The notes under the pieces are model-generated. The model saw only the letters and a program-made list of their open reading frames with translations, ran no database searches and was not told the DNA's origin. From the NCBI GenBank assembly GCA_027026295.1, contig JALVOR010000025.1, forward strand, positions 1-7,477: DNA of 7,477 nucleotides, in the 5' to 3' direction. The position numbers were made by a program, and so were the translations under genes. Positions 1 to 6,516 of this stretch are shown one piece after another. Position 1 is the stretch's first letter, and every line of letters begins with the position of its first letter. Origin of the DNA: Anaerolineales bacterium. GTDB lineage: Bacteria > Chloroflexota > Anaerolineae > Anaerolineales > DRMV01.

Positions 1-693
1 CTCGAAAGGTTTGGCAGCCTCGCGGATAGCCGGGTCGTTGGAATAGCGTCCGCGCATTTCAGGCGGCAGCAATTCAGCGATTCTCTGCATGATGGTATGC
101 CCAATCTCCTCCAGGCGTTCGCGCCGCTGCCTTCCCCTGCCCTCAGCGCGGAAGGGGCCAAACGGCTTGCCGATGTTCACCACCAGCCGCGGGCGGTTGT
201 GCAACCGCAGGGGGAACAGGTCGTGCAGCCCATACATGCCAACAGGCAACAAAGGCGCCCCGCTGCGCGCCGCGAGGTAAGCCGTGCCGGGGCGCGGCGG
301 GCGCAACACCTGCGCCCACGCACCGCCTTCCGGAAAGATGCCCAAACGCCCGCCGCGACGCAGCAGGTGCTCGGCATCGCGCAACGCGTTGCGGGAAACC
401 GCGCCGCGATAAACCCAAAAGCCCCCCCACAACTTCGGGAGATAATGCGACCAGCGGGGCGCAAACCCCGGCACCGCGCCGGCGATGAAATCGATATCCC
501 ACGGCATGGCACGGATCACCACCACCGGGTCGGCAAAATGAAAGTGATTGGCAACCACAATCAGCGGCCCCTCAGCGGGGATATTCTCGAGGCCGCGGAT
601 TTCCAGGCGGGTAAACGCCGCCGTGGCCGCGTAAATCAGCGATTTGAGGATAAAGCGGACGGGGCCGCGACGCTGGTAAGTGAAAAAAGACAT
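1..693 (-). CDS. plsC: 1-acyl-sn-glycerol-3-phosphate acyltransferase family protein (PlsC-like), 3' end outside window
   Basis: A membrane-associated acyltransferase, expected to move an acyl chain onto lysophosphatidic acid or a related lysolipid in phospholipid synthesis. 231 residues are visible and the frame is still open at the left edge, so the C-terminus is missing. The acyltransferase blocks appear in order: motif I NHFHFADP (residues 49-56, catalytic H50 and D55 in H-x4-D), motif II GGFWVYRG (90-97), motif III FPEGG (120-124) and motif IV LLPVG (148-152). Residues 13-28 are hydrophobic and may form the membrane anchor. The ATG at 693 is chosen because AGGAG lies 8 bases upstream, overlapping the TAG stop of the transporter gene; with 9 bases between stop and start the two genes are almost surely co-transcribed. 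The family call is firm from the motifs. The exact acyl acceptor is inferred and could be another lysophospholipid. Confidence 0.93.
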   Translation of the reverse strand, partial: MSFFTYQRRGPVRFILKSLIYAATAAFTRLEIRGLENIPAEGPLIVVANHFHFADPVVVIRAMPWDIDFIAGAVPGFAPRWSHYLPKLWGGFWVYRGAVSRNALRDAEHLLRRGGRLGIFPEGGAWAQVLRPPRPGTAYLAARSGAPLLPVGMYGLHDLFPLRLHNRPRLVVNIGKPFGPFRAEGRGRQRRERLEEIGHTIMQRIAELLPPEMRGRYSNDPAIREAAKPFE

Positions 694-702
694 CGTGATC
701 TC

Positions 703-2037
703 CTACGAATTGGCTTCGGCCTGGGCAGCCGCCTTGGCCGCCTGTGCAGCGCGGTAGCGCTTCACATTGACCGGCAGCAGCAAAAGCAAGCCCGCAAGCA
801 GGAAAACCGCCACCGAAACAATGGCAATCCGCTGGCCAGCCTGCTCGGCGGGCAACGCCATCATGCCGCTACGCTGATACCACAATGCCGCTTCGGCAGC
901 AATGAAGCCATAAACCGTCGGACCAATGAACGACGAAGTGCGCCCCGCGATGGCAAAGAAGCCGTAGAATTCCGCGCTGCGCCCCGGCGGCGCAAAGAAA
1001 CCCACCATGGTGCGGCTCACCGACTGCACACCCGTCAGAGCAAAGCCTGCCACCATGCCAATGATGAAAAAGTCGGTCAACGAGCGGGCGGTCAGGATCC
1101 ACAACACCGCGCCAATCATCATCACAATTGCCACAATCAACGAATTCTTGTAACCCACGCGCTCGCCCAGTTGGGCAAAGGCATAGGCACCAGCCACCCC
1201 TGCTACCTGAACGACAATCATGAAGATAATCAACTGCGTCTGCGTCATGCCAAACAGCACCGCGCCAATGATGGCAGCAAAATCCAGTGCCATCAAGATG
1301 CCGTCGTTGTAAACCAGAAACGCCACGATAAACTGCACGAAATCCCGAAAACTGCGGATGGCGCGAATGGTGCGGGTGATGCGCTCGAAAGCCACCTGCC
1401 AGATGTTCTTGCCCTCCGGCAGTGCTTTGGGCACTGCGCGCTCATCAACCCAGCGCAGCAGCGGAATCGACGAAACCGCAAAGAACACTGCTGTAAAGAC
1501 CAACGACAGGCGCACCATCAAATCACCGCCCACCAGCACAATAGGCGGCAGCACCAGCAGCAAACACAAAATGCCGCCCACGGAACCAATCGCCCAGCCG
1601 TTGCCGGAAACGCGCCCCAACTCTCCCGGCTCGGCGATTTCCGGCAACAAAGCATTGTAAAACACCTGGCCACCGCGGTAGCCGATTTCCGCCAGAACGA
1701 AAAACAGCATGCCCATCAGCACGTCGCCCTTCTGAACGAAGAACAGCAGCGCGGTAAACACCCACGTCACCGCCGAAAAAGCGAACAAAAATCGCTTCTT
1801 CGAGGCGGAAAAATCGGCCATGGCGCCCAACACCGGCGCAATGACCGCCACGACTAACATCGCCACGCCCACGGCAATACCCCACAAACGCGAGCCTTCT
1901 GCACCCCCCACCACCACGCCTTTGAAGTACGCCGAATAGACCGCCAGCAAAACCACCGCGGCATACGCCGAGTTGCCAAAATCGTACAGATACCAGGCCA
2001 AGTGTTCACGGTTCATGCTTTTGAGTTTTGTCAACAT
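703..2037 (-). CDS. MFS transporter, UMF1 / Atg22-like family
   Basis: A polytopic inner-membrane transporter of the major facilitator superfamily, 444 residues. The N-terminal signature WYLYDFGNSAY (residues 15-25) is typical of the UMF1/Atg22 group, as are APVLGAMAD (67-75), FYNALLPEIA (127-136), SRTMVGFFAPPGRSAEFYG (341-359) and GRTSSFIGP (365-373). Many hydrophobic segments of about 20 residues are visible, consistent with roughly 12 membrane helices split by a basic cytoplasmic loop around 195-230. The tail (425-444) is Ala/Lys-rich and soluble. The fungal relative Atg22 exports amino acids from the vacuole; substrates of the bacterial members are mostly unknown, so none is assigned. The ATG at 2037 is preceded by GGAAAGGA at good spacing; Met8 is a weaker alternative start. 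It is the first gene of an operon with the downstream acyltransferase and is transcribed divergently from pepF. Confidence 0.92.
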   Translation of the reverse strand: MLTKLKSMNREHLAWYLYDFGNSAYAAVVLLAVYSAYFKGVVVGGAEGSRLWGIAVGVAMLVVAVIAPVLGAMADFSASKKRFLFAFSAVTWVFTALLFFVQKGDVLMGMLFFVLAEIGYRGGQVFYNALLPEIAEPGELGRVSGNGWAIGSVGGILCLLLVLPPIVLVGGDLMVRLSLVFTAVFFAVSSIPLLRWVDERAVPKALPEGKNIWQVAFERITRTIRAIRSFRDFVQFIVAFLVYNDGILMALDFAAIIGAVLFGMTQTQLIIFMIVVQVAGVAGAYAFAQLGERVGYKNSLIVAIVMMIGAVLWILTARSLTDFFIIGMVAGFALTGVQSVSRTMVGFFAPPGRSAEFYGFFAIAGRTSSFIGPTVYGFIAAEAALWYQRSGMMALPAEQAGQRIAIVSVAVFLLAGLLLLLPVNVKRYRAAQAAKAAAQAEANS

Positions 2038-2063
2038 GCCATTTCCTTTCCAAGCAGATTTAC

Positions 2064-2099
2064 GGTAAGATTAAACCGCCCTCCGCCAGGCATCTTACC
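2064..2099. repeat. Perfect 8+8 base inverted repeat in the divergent intergenic region
   Basis: GGTAAGAT (2064-2071) is repeated inverted as ATCTTACC (2092-2099) with 20 GC-rich bases between. It lies 27 bases upstream of the transporter start and about 120 bases upstream of pepF, in the 182-base divergent region. It could be a two-half-site operator or a hairpin in the transporter leader. It is not followed by a T-run on either strand, so it does not look like a terminator. No promoter on either side of this region matches consensus well enough to call. Confidence 0.5.
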
Positions 2100-2187
2100 A
2101 CTTTCAATGCCTGAGCAGAGGAAGATTTCGTTACCACACCACCACCATTTTACAACAGGGCACCGACGCAAGCAGTGTCAACAGGTT

Positions 2188-2199
2188 GTTATTCATAAC
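2188..2199. promoter_or_regulatory. Short AT-rich palindrome just upstream of the pepF ribosome binding site
   Basis: GTTATTCATAAC is a 5+5 base dyad with a 2-base centre, nested in a looser GGTT...AACC pairing (2185-2200). It ends 7 bases before the AAGGAG ribosome binding site (2207-2212) of pepF. It could be a small operator, or a hairpin next to the translation start. Dyads of this size arise by chance, so confidence is low. Confidence 0.22.
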
Positions 2200-2219
2200 C
2201 CCGAAAAAGGAGAAGCGTT

Positions 2220-4025
<1,806 letters not shown>

Positions 4026-4072
4026 CGCTTCCCGCGTATGTTGTCGCGGCAAGGGCATAGCGCAAGTTTCTT

Positions 4073-4107
4073 CAGGCACCGGGCCTTCGTCCGGTGCCTG
4101 TTCTTTT
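4073..4107 (+). terminator. Intrinsic terminator of pepF
   Basis: A perfect 10-base stem, CAGGCACCGG (4073-4082) paired with CCGGTGCCTG (4091-4100), encloses an 8-base loop and is followed at once by TTCTTTT (4101-4107). It begins 47 bases after the pepF stop. This is a textbook rho-independent terminator and isolates pepF from the element and yigZ downstream. Confidence 0.9.
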
Positions 4108-4126
4108 CATCTCCCCTGCGCGCGCA

Positions 4127-4134
4127 GCATGAAG
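4127..4134. repeat. Target site duplication, left copy
   Basis: GCATGAAG directly abuts the left terminal inverted repeat. The same 8 bases directly abut the right terminal repeat (4399-4406). A match of two specified 8-mers has a chance of about 1 in 65,000, so this is taken as the footprint of a transposition event. Confidence 0.88.
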
Positions 4135-4158
4135 GTAACTGTTCAGCCCTGGCAAAGA
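4135..4158 (+). repeat. Left terminal inverted repeat of the MITE
   Basis: The outer 14 bases, GTAACTGTTCAGCC, match the right end perfectly. The next 10 bases (CTGGCAAAGA) match the right end's TTTGGAAAACA at 7 of 10 positions if one base is skipped, giving an imperfect repeat of about 24 bases. Confidence 0.85.
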
Positions 4159-4186
4159 GAGATTGCAGATTCTGCAGACTGAAAAC

Positions 4187-4222
4187 CACAGAAGGCACGG
4201 AAATGCCACTGAAAACACAGAA
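4187..4222. repeat. Degenerate CACAGAA word array inside the MITE, left arm
   Basis: Four near-copies of a 7-base word follow each other at 9-11 base steps: CACAGAA (4187), CACGGAA (4196), CACTGAA (4207) and CACAGAA (4216). Read on the other strand this is TTCTGTG, resembling the CTCTGTGTCTTTGCG words of the right arm, so the two arms are roughly inverted relative to one another. Confidence 0.65.
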
Positions 4223-4294
4223 ACGGAGCAACTTGTGAAGTGTTGCTTCGTCAATGCGCGGAATCCGAAGTAACGCCGTGCTAGATTGACAACG

Positions 4295-4371
4295 CTCTCT
4301 GTGTCTTTGCGTCTCTCTGCGTCTTTGCGTTAAATCCGCGGCTATCTGTAATGATCCGCGTTCATCCGCGG
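4295..4371. repeat. Degenerate TCTTTGCG and ATCCGCG word arrays inside the MITE, right arm
   Basis: At 4295-4330 there is a pyrimidine-rich run of short words ending TGTG or TGCG, with TCTTTGCG present twice exactly. It is followed by three ATCCGCG words (4334-4340, 4354-4360, 4364-4370), the last two in a 10-base period. These words translate into Arg/Gln-rich nonsense on the minus strand, which explains the apparent reading frames there. Confidence 0.68.
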
Positions 4372-4373
4372 GT

Positions 4374-4398
4374 TGTTTTCCAAAGGCTGAACAGTTAC
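4374..4398 (-). repeat. Right terminal inverted repeat of the MITE
   Basis: GGCTGAACAGTTAC (4385-4398) is the exact reverse complement of the left end. Similarity continues inwards to about 4374 with one extra base and a few mismatches. Confidence 0.85.
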
Positions 4399-4406
4399 GC
4401 ATGAAG
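4399..4406. repeat. Target site duplication, right copy
   Basis: GCATGAAG, identical to 4127-4134, abuts the right end of the element. It is followed without a gap by the TATAAT box of the putative yigZ promoter, so the insertion fell just upstream of the -10 element. Confidence 0.88.
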
Positions 4407-4412
4407 TATAAT
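4407..4412 (+). promoter_or_regulatory. Consensus -10 box for yigZ, predicting a leaderless transcript
   Basis: A perfect TATAAT ends 7 bases before the yigZ ATG (4420). The expected transcription start, 6-8 bases after a -10 box, coincides with the ATG. No Shine-Dalgarno is present: the bases between are CACCTCC, which resembles the anti-SD rather than the SD. No good -35 box stands 16-18 bases upstream in the present sequence (AGGCTG at 17), nor in the sequence as reconstructed before insertion. Low chance of coincidence, but untested. Confidence 0.55.
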
Positions 4413-4419
4413 CACCTCC

Positions 4420-5094
4420 ATGCCCCCAACTGAAGCCTACGCCGTGCCTGCCTGCGAAGTCCGCCGCGAACTGCAGGTAGTCAATTCGCGTTTCATCGCC
4501 ACCCTTGCCCCGGCAGAAAGCGTAGAGACCGCCCGCGCCTTCGTTGCCCGCATCCGCAAGGAATTTGCCGACGCCACCCACAACGTGCCCGCCTACATCG
4601 TGGGCGGGGGCAGCAGCGCCATTGCCCACGCCTCTGACGACGGCGAACCCTCCGGCTCGGCGGGGCGCCCCATGCTGGCAGTGCTGCGCGGCAGCGGGCT
4701 GGGGGATGTCGCCGTGGTGGTCACGCGCTATTTCGGCGGCACCAAACTGGGCATTGGCGGACTGGTGCGCGCCTACACCCAGGCAACGCAAGCCGTGGTA
4801 GAAGCCGTGCCTCGCGCCCGCAAGGTGCTCAGCCACACCGTGATGGTGGGCATTCCCTACGCGTGGCTGGAGCGCGTGCGGCGGCTGGCAGCAGCCCACG
4901 GCGGCGCGGTGCTCGACGAAACCTTTGCGGGGGAAATCACCCTCACCCTGCGCTTCGCGGTGGAAGACTACCCCGCCTTCGCCGCCGCGCTGCGGGAAGC
5001 CTCGGCAGGGCAACTCGCGCCCCTGGTGCTGGAAACCGCGCCGGTGCGCCTACCCGCAAGCGATATGTCGGCGTGCCGCGACGCGAAAAAGTAA
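4420..5094 (+). CDS. yigZ: YigZ family protein (UPF0029/IMPACT N-terminal plus DUF1949)
   Basis: A 224-residue soluble protein of the YigZ/IMPACT family. Family members are linked to translation (eukaryotic IMPACT restrains Gcn2), but the bacterial biochemical role is not settled. The IMPACT domain spans about residues 17-128, with DATHNVPAYIVG (51-62), SDDGEPSGSAGRPML (72-86) and VVVTRYFGGTKLGIGG (99-114) followed by LVRAY. The DUF1949 ferredoxin-like domain follows at about 138-200. Length is slightly above the usual 200-210. The ATG at 4420 is the only sensible start, since the conserved N-terminal part begins close after it, yet it has no ribosome binding site; a TATAAT box just upstream suggests leaderless translation. 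It stands alone, downstream of the pepF terminator and the MITE, and is convergent with the rhodanese gene. A hinge such as DATHNVPAY in place of the common DATHNC.AY is a mild variation. Confidence 0.94.
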   Translation: MPPTEAYAVPACEVRRELQVVNSRFIATLAPAESVETARAFVARIRKEFADATHNVPAYIVGGGSSAIAHASDDGEPSGSAGRPMLAVLRGSGLGDVAVVVTRYFGGTKLGIGGLVRAYTQATQAVVEAVPRARKVLSHTVMVGIPYAWLERVRRLAAAHGGAVLDETFAGEITLTLRFAVEDYPAFAAALREASAGQLAPLVLETAPVRLPASDMSACRDAKK

Positions 5095-5413
5095 ACCTGC
5101 ATCTGCCCAACCATGAGAAAAAGAAATATGGGGGCTGAAAAGACATCGGCAAAGCATCACCAGAAAGTAATGCAAACTTTCTTCTGTAAAAATGATGAGC
5201 GCTTGCCGCAGCCGGAGCCGCCTAAGCCCAACGGCTCTCATGTTCCCCCAACTTGCAGAACGAATGCGCGCCAAAGCAGCCAATGGACTCGCCTCGTGGA
5301 AGCAGGCTAACGACAGCCAGACAGCCCACGTGCGGGCAAACAGACGAAGCAAAACCTTGGTGGCGACGGGCCAGGCAACGTCGCCGTCGCCATAACCAAA
5401 GGTCAACTATGCA
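5095..5413. other. 319-base convergent intergenic region without a convincing gene
   Basis: This stretch separates the convergent yigZ and rhodanese genes. It starts A-rich (5111-5200) and then becomes GC-rich. Small dyads are present: AGAAAGT/ACTTTCT (5162-5168, 5176-5182), GAGCCG/CGGCTC (5215-5220, 5232-5237) and GGCGACG/CGTCGCC (5362-5368, 5379-5385). Open frames of 60-120 codons exist on both strands, but none has a good ribosome binding site or recognisable protein content. It may hold weak terminators or a decayed gene. No terminal repeats or target duplications were found here. Confidence 0.5.
5356..5385 (-). terminator. Weak candidate terminator downstream of the rhodanese gene
   Basis: On the minus strand a 7-base GC-rich stem (5379-5385 with 5362-5368, 10-base loop) lies 28 bases after the rhodanese stop. 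It is followed only after several bases by TTTT (complement of 5352-5355), not by a proper T-tract, so the call is tentative. Confidence 0.25.
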
Positions 5414-5818
5414 CTAATTCCTGTTTCTTGCCGATTTGCTCAACTTGCGCAGTTTATCGGGCTGAAGTTCGGCCATCAGGCCGGTGTAGCCGCCTTTGAA
5501 AATGCGAACGTCCTCGAAGCCCTGAGCGTGCAGGTAAGCGAAGACCACGCCGGCGCGGTCGCCGCCGGAGCAGAAGGTCGCCACGAGTTTGTCGCGCGGC
5601 ACTTCGTCCAGGCACTCCGGCAATCGGTCGATGGGAATGTGCAGCGCAAAGGGCAGGGCAATGTGCTCGCGCTCCACCTCGGTGCGCACGTCCAGCAACA
5701 CGGCTTCACCTTTCGCCCACTTTTCGAAAAAGGCCGCCGGCATGATGATGTGCTTGCCGGTGCCCCAGTAGTCGAGATTCAGGCTTTTCATCCAGTTGGT
5801 AAAAATGTTTTCAGACAT
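5414..5818 (-). CDS. Single-domain rhodanese-like sulfurtransferase
   Basis: A small cytoplasmic rhodanese of 134 residues, expected to carry sulfane sulfur as a cysteine persulfide between a donor and an acceptor. The active loop is C83-S-G-G-D-R88, with catalytic Cys83 and a six-residue loop closed by Arg88, the sulfurtransferase length rather than the seven-residue phosphatase loop. Other rhodanese features are LLDVR (41-45), HIPID (60-64), and FKGGYTGL (107-114) near the end. The first 25 residues (with DYWGTGKH) precede the domain, and the C-terminus is basic. The ATG at 5818 is chosen over one 10 codons upstream because GGAAGGAG lies 6 bases before it. It has its own likely promoter, so it may be transcribed separately from the GRAM-like gene upstream. 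The physiological sulfur acceptor cannot be read from the context. Confidence 0.92.
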   Translation of the reverse strand: MSENIFTNWMKSLNLDYWGTGKHIIMPAAFFEKWAKGEAVLLDVRTEVEREHIALPFALHIPIDRLPECLDEVPRDKLVATFCSGGDRAGVVFAYLHAQGFEDVRIFKGGYTGLMAELQPDKLRKLSKSARNRN

Positions 5819-5921
5819 GGATCGCTCCTTCCGATACCTGTAGAACAACCGCTAACAGTTGTCCCAAGACTTTGGCTTTTTTGGGGAAAGTCATGCCATT
5901 GTCGGTGGTGGTCAGGCGCAC
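5819..5921 (-). promoter_or_regulatory. Structured 5' leader of the rhodanese gene
   Basis: If transcription starts near 5921, about 100 untranslated bases precede the start codon. They contain three small dyads: TCAGG/CCTGA with a 4-base loop (5912-5925, at the very 5' end), GACTTT/AAAGTC (5869-5874, 5887-5892) and ACAAC/GTTGT (5845-5849, 5858-5862). The last ends about 17 bases before the ribosome binding site. No known riboswitch class is recognised. The hairpins may be incidental. Confidence 0.3.
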
Positions 5922-5927
5922 CTGATG

Positions 5928-5957
5928 ATTGTAACAAGGAAGACACCCCGCTGTCAC
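5928..5957 (-). promoter_or_regulatory. Sigma-70-type promoter for the rhodanese gene
   Basis: On the minus strand GTGACA (complement of 5952-5957) and TACAAT (complement of 5928-5933) are separated by 18 bases. Each hexamer differs from the TTGACA/TATAAT consensus at one position. It lies in the 208-base gap after the GRAM-like gene and points at the rhodanese gene. Confidence 0.55.
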
Positions 5958-6026
5958 CAGCGTTGGCTTCCCCCGCGCTGCAGGGGTTGGCGTGGCGGTG
6001 GAGGACCGGTAGCGACACGCACGCGC

Positions 6027-6464
6027 TCAACGGTTTGGTCGCACCCGCCAGGCCGCTTTGCCCTCCGGCGTCAACATCAGCCCTTGGGCGCGCAAGGCCT
6101 CTTCTAGCGCGGCCAGCCATTGCTGCCGCTGCTTTTTGTTCATCACCATCCGCAGCGTCGTGCCATCGCCCAGGGGGATGTCCACCGACTGGTTGAGGCC
6201 GTATTTGGCCAGTGAAACGCGGGTGAGGTTTTTCAAGGCGATTTCCTGACGGCGGCTGCCCAGTTGGGCTGTTTTGCGCAGCAGGGTGCGGGCAATGATG
6301 GAAACCGCCGCCGCGGCTCCGGCAACCATGGATTCCGAAAGCACCACGATGCGGTGACTGGTCAGGTAGCACACGCCGGTGCGCGTCACGATGCGGCCTT
6401 CTACGAGCGAAACATGGTCTTTGCGCAGCAGGTTTTCGTTGGGAGAGAGCGAGATTTCAGACAC
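6027..6464 (-). CDS. GRAM/PH-like domain protein of unknown function
   Basis: A 145-residue protein with the look of a bacterial GRAM/PH-fold domain. The sequence opens LSPNENLLRKDHVSLVEGR (6-24), then has the diagnostic strand and turn GVCYLTSHRIVVL (30-42). Middle strands include IALKNLTRVSLAKYGL (75-90) and TLRMVM (103-108), and a C-terminal helix QRQQWLAALEEALRAQG (112-128) looks like the capping helix of PH folds. An Ala-rich, fairly hydrophobic insert (46-63) sits where a loop is expected and might touch membrane. Domains of this fold often bind lipids or proteins in eukaryotes; bacterial members are mostly uncharacterised, so no function is given. The start is GTG with GGAGG 5 bases upstream; the ATG overlapping that site is out of frame. 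It follows the NodB-like gene by 52 bases on the same strand, so co-transcription is likely. Confidence 0.8.
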   Translation of the reverse strand: MSEISLSPNENLLRKDHVSLVEGRIVTRTGVCYLTSHRIVVLSESMVAGAAAAVSIIARTLLRKTAQLGSRRQEIALKNLTRVSLAKYGLNQSVDIPLGDGTTLRMVMNKKQRQQWLAALEEALRAQGLMLTPEGKAAWRVRPNR

Positions 6465-6516
6465 GGCATCCTCCAGGGGTGGGGAAAGGCGCGGCCTGGG
6501 GAGAGCGGAGTGAACA

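Larger units (their letters stand above)
4135..4398. mobile_element. 264-base MITE with GTAA-type ends and 8-base target duplication (IS66-like ends)
   Basis: The element has perfect 14-base terminal inverted repeats: GTAACTGTTCAGCC at 4135-4148 and its reverse complement at 4385-4398. With one single-base gap and a few mismatches the similarity extends to about 24 bases. It is flanked by identical GCATGAAG copies. There is no transposase gene: the interior holds only short degenerate words and a small hairpin (AGCAAC 4227-4232 with GTTGCT 4242-4247), so it must move, or have moved, with a transposase supplied in trans. Ends starting GTAA, repeats of about 20-27 bases and 8-base duplications are known features of the IS66 family; the link to IS66 is inferred from these alone. 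It lies between the pepF terminator and the yigZ start, interrupting no gene. The perfect duplication suggests a fairly recent insertion. Confidence 0.85.

Noticed and set aside
97..1857. 586-codon open frame on the plus strand
   Set aside because: It lies antisense to the transporter and acyltransferase genes, both of which have clear family motifs and ribosome binding sites. Its product is rich in Arg, His, Gln and Asn, typical of an antisense shadow in GC-rich DNA.
4187..4370. CRISPR array
   Set aside because: The repeated words are only 7-10 bases, degenerate and without unique spacers of constant length; they sit inside a transposon-like element.
4342..5013. 223-codon minus-strand frame
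   Set aside because: Antisense to yigZ, which has unmistakable conserved motifs; His/Gly/Ala-rich shadow.
5162..5182. Terminator of yigZ (AGAAAGT/ACTTTCT hairpin)
   Set aside because: The stem is AT-rich and is followed by TCTGTAAAAA rather than a T-tract, so termination here is not supported.
5113..5310. 65-codon plus-strand frame downstream of yigZ
   Set aside because: No good ribosome binding site, low-complexity composition and no recognisable domain.
5050..5406. 118-codon minus-strand frame after the rhodanese gene
   Set aside because: TTG start with no properly spaced ribosome binding site, overlaps the 3' end of yigZ in antisense, and no recognisable protein content. A decayed gene cannot be excluded.
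5864..5882. Terminator formed by CCAA-GACT-TTGG followed by a T-run
   Set aside because: The stem is only 4 bases and would act on the plus strand, where no gene ends nearby.
5528..6196. 222-codon plus-strand frame
   Set aside because: Antisense to the rhodanese gene and to part of the GRAM-like gene and spans their promoter region; shadow composition.
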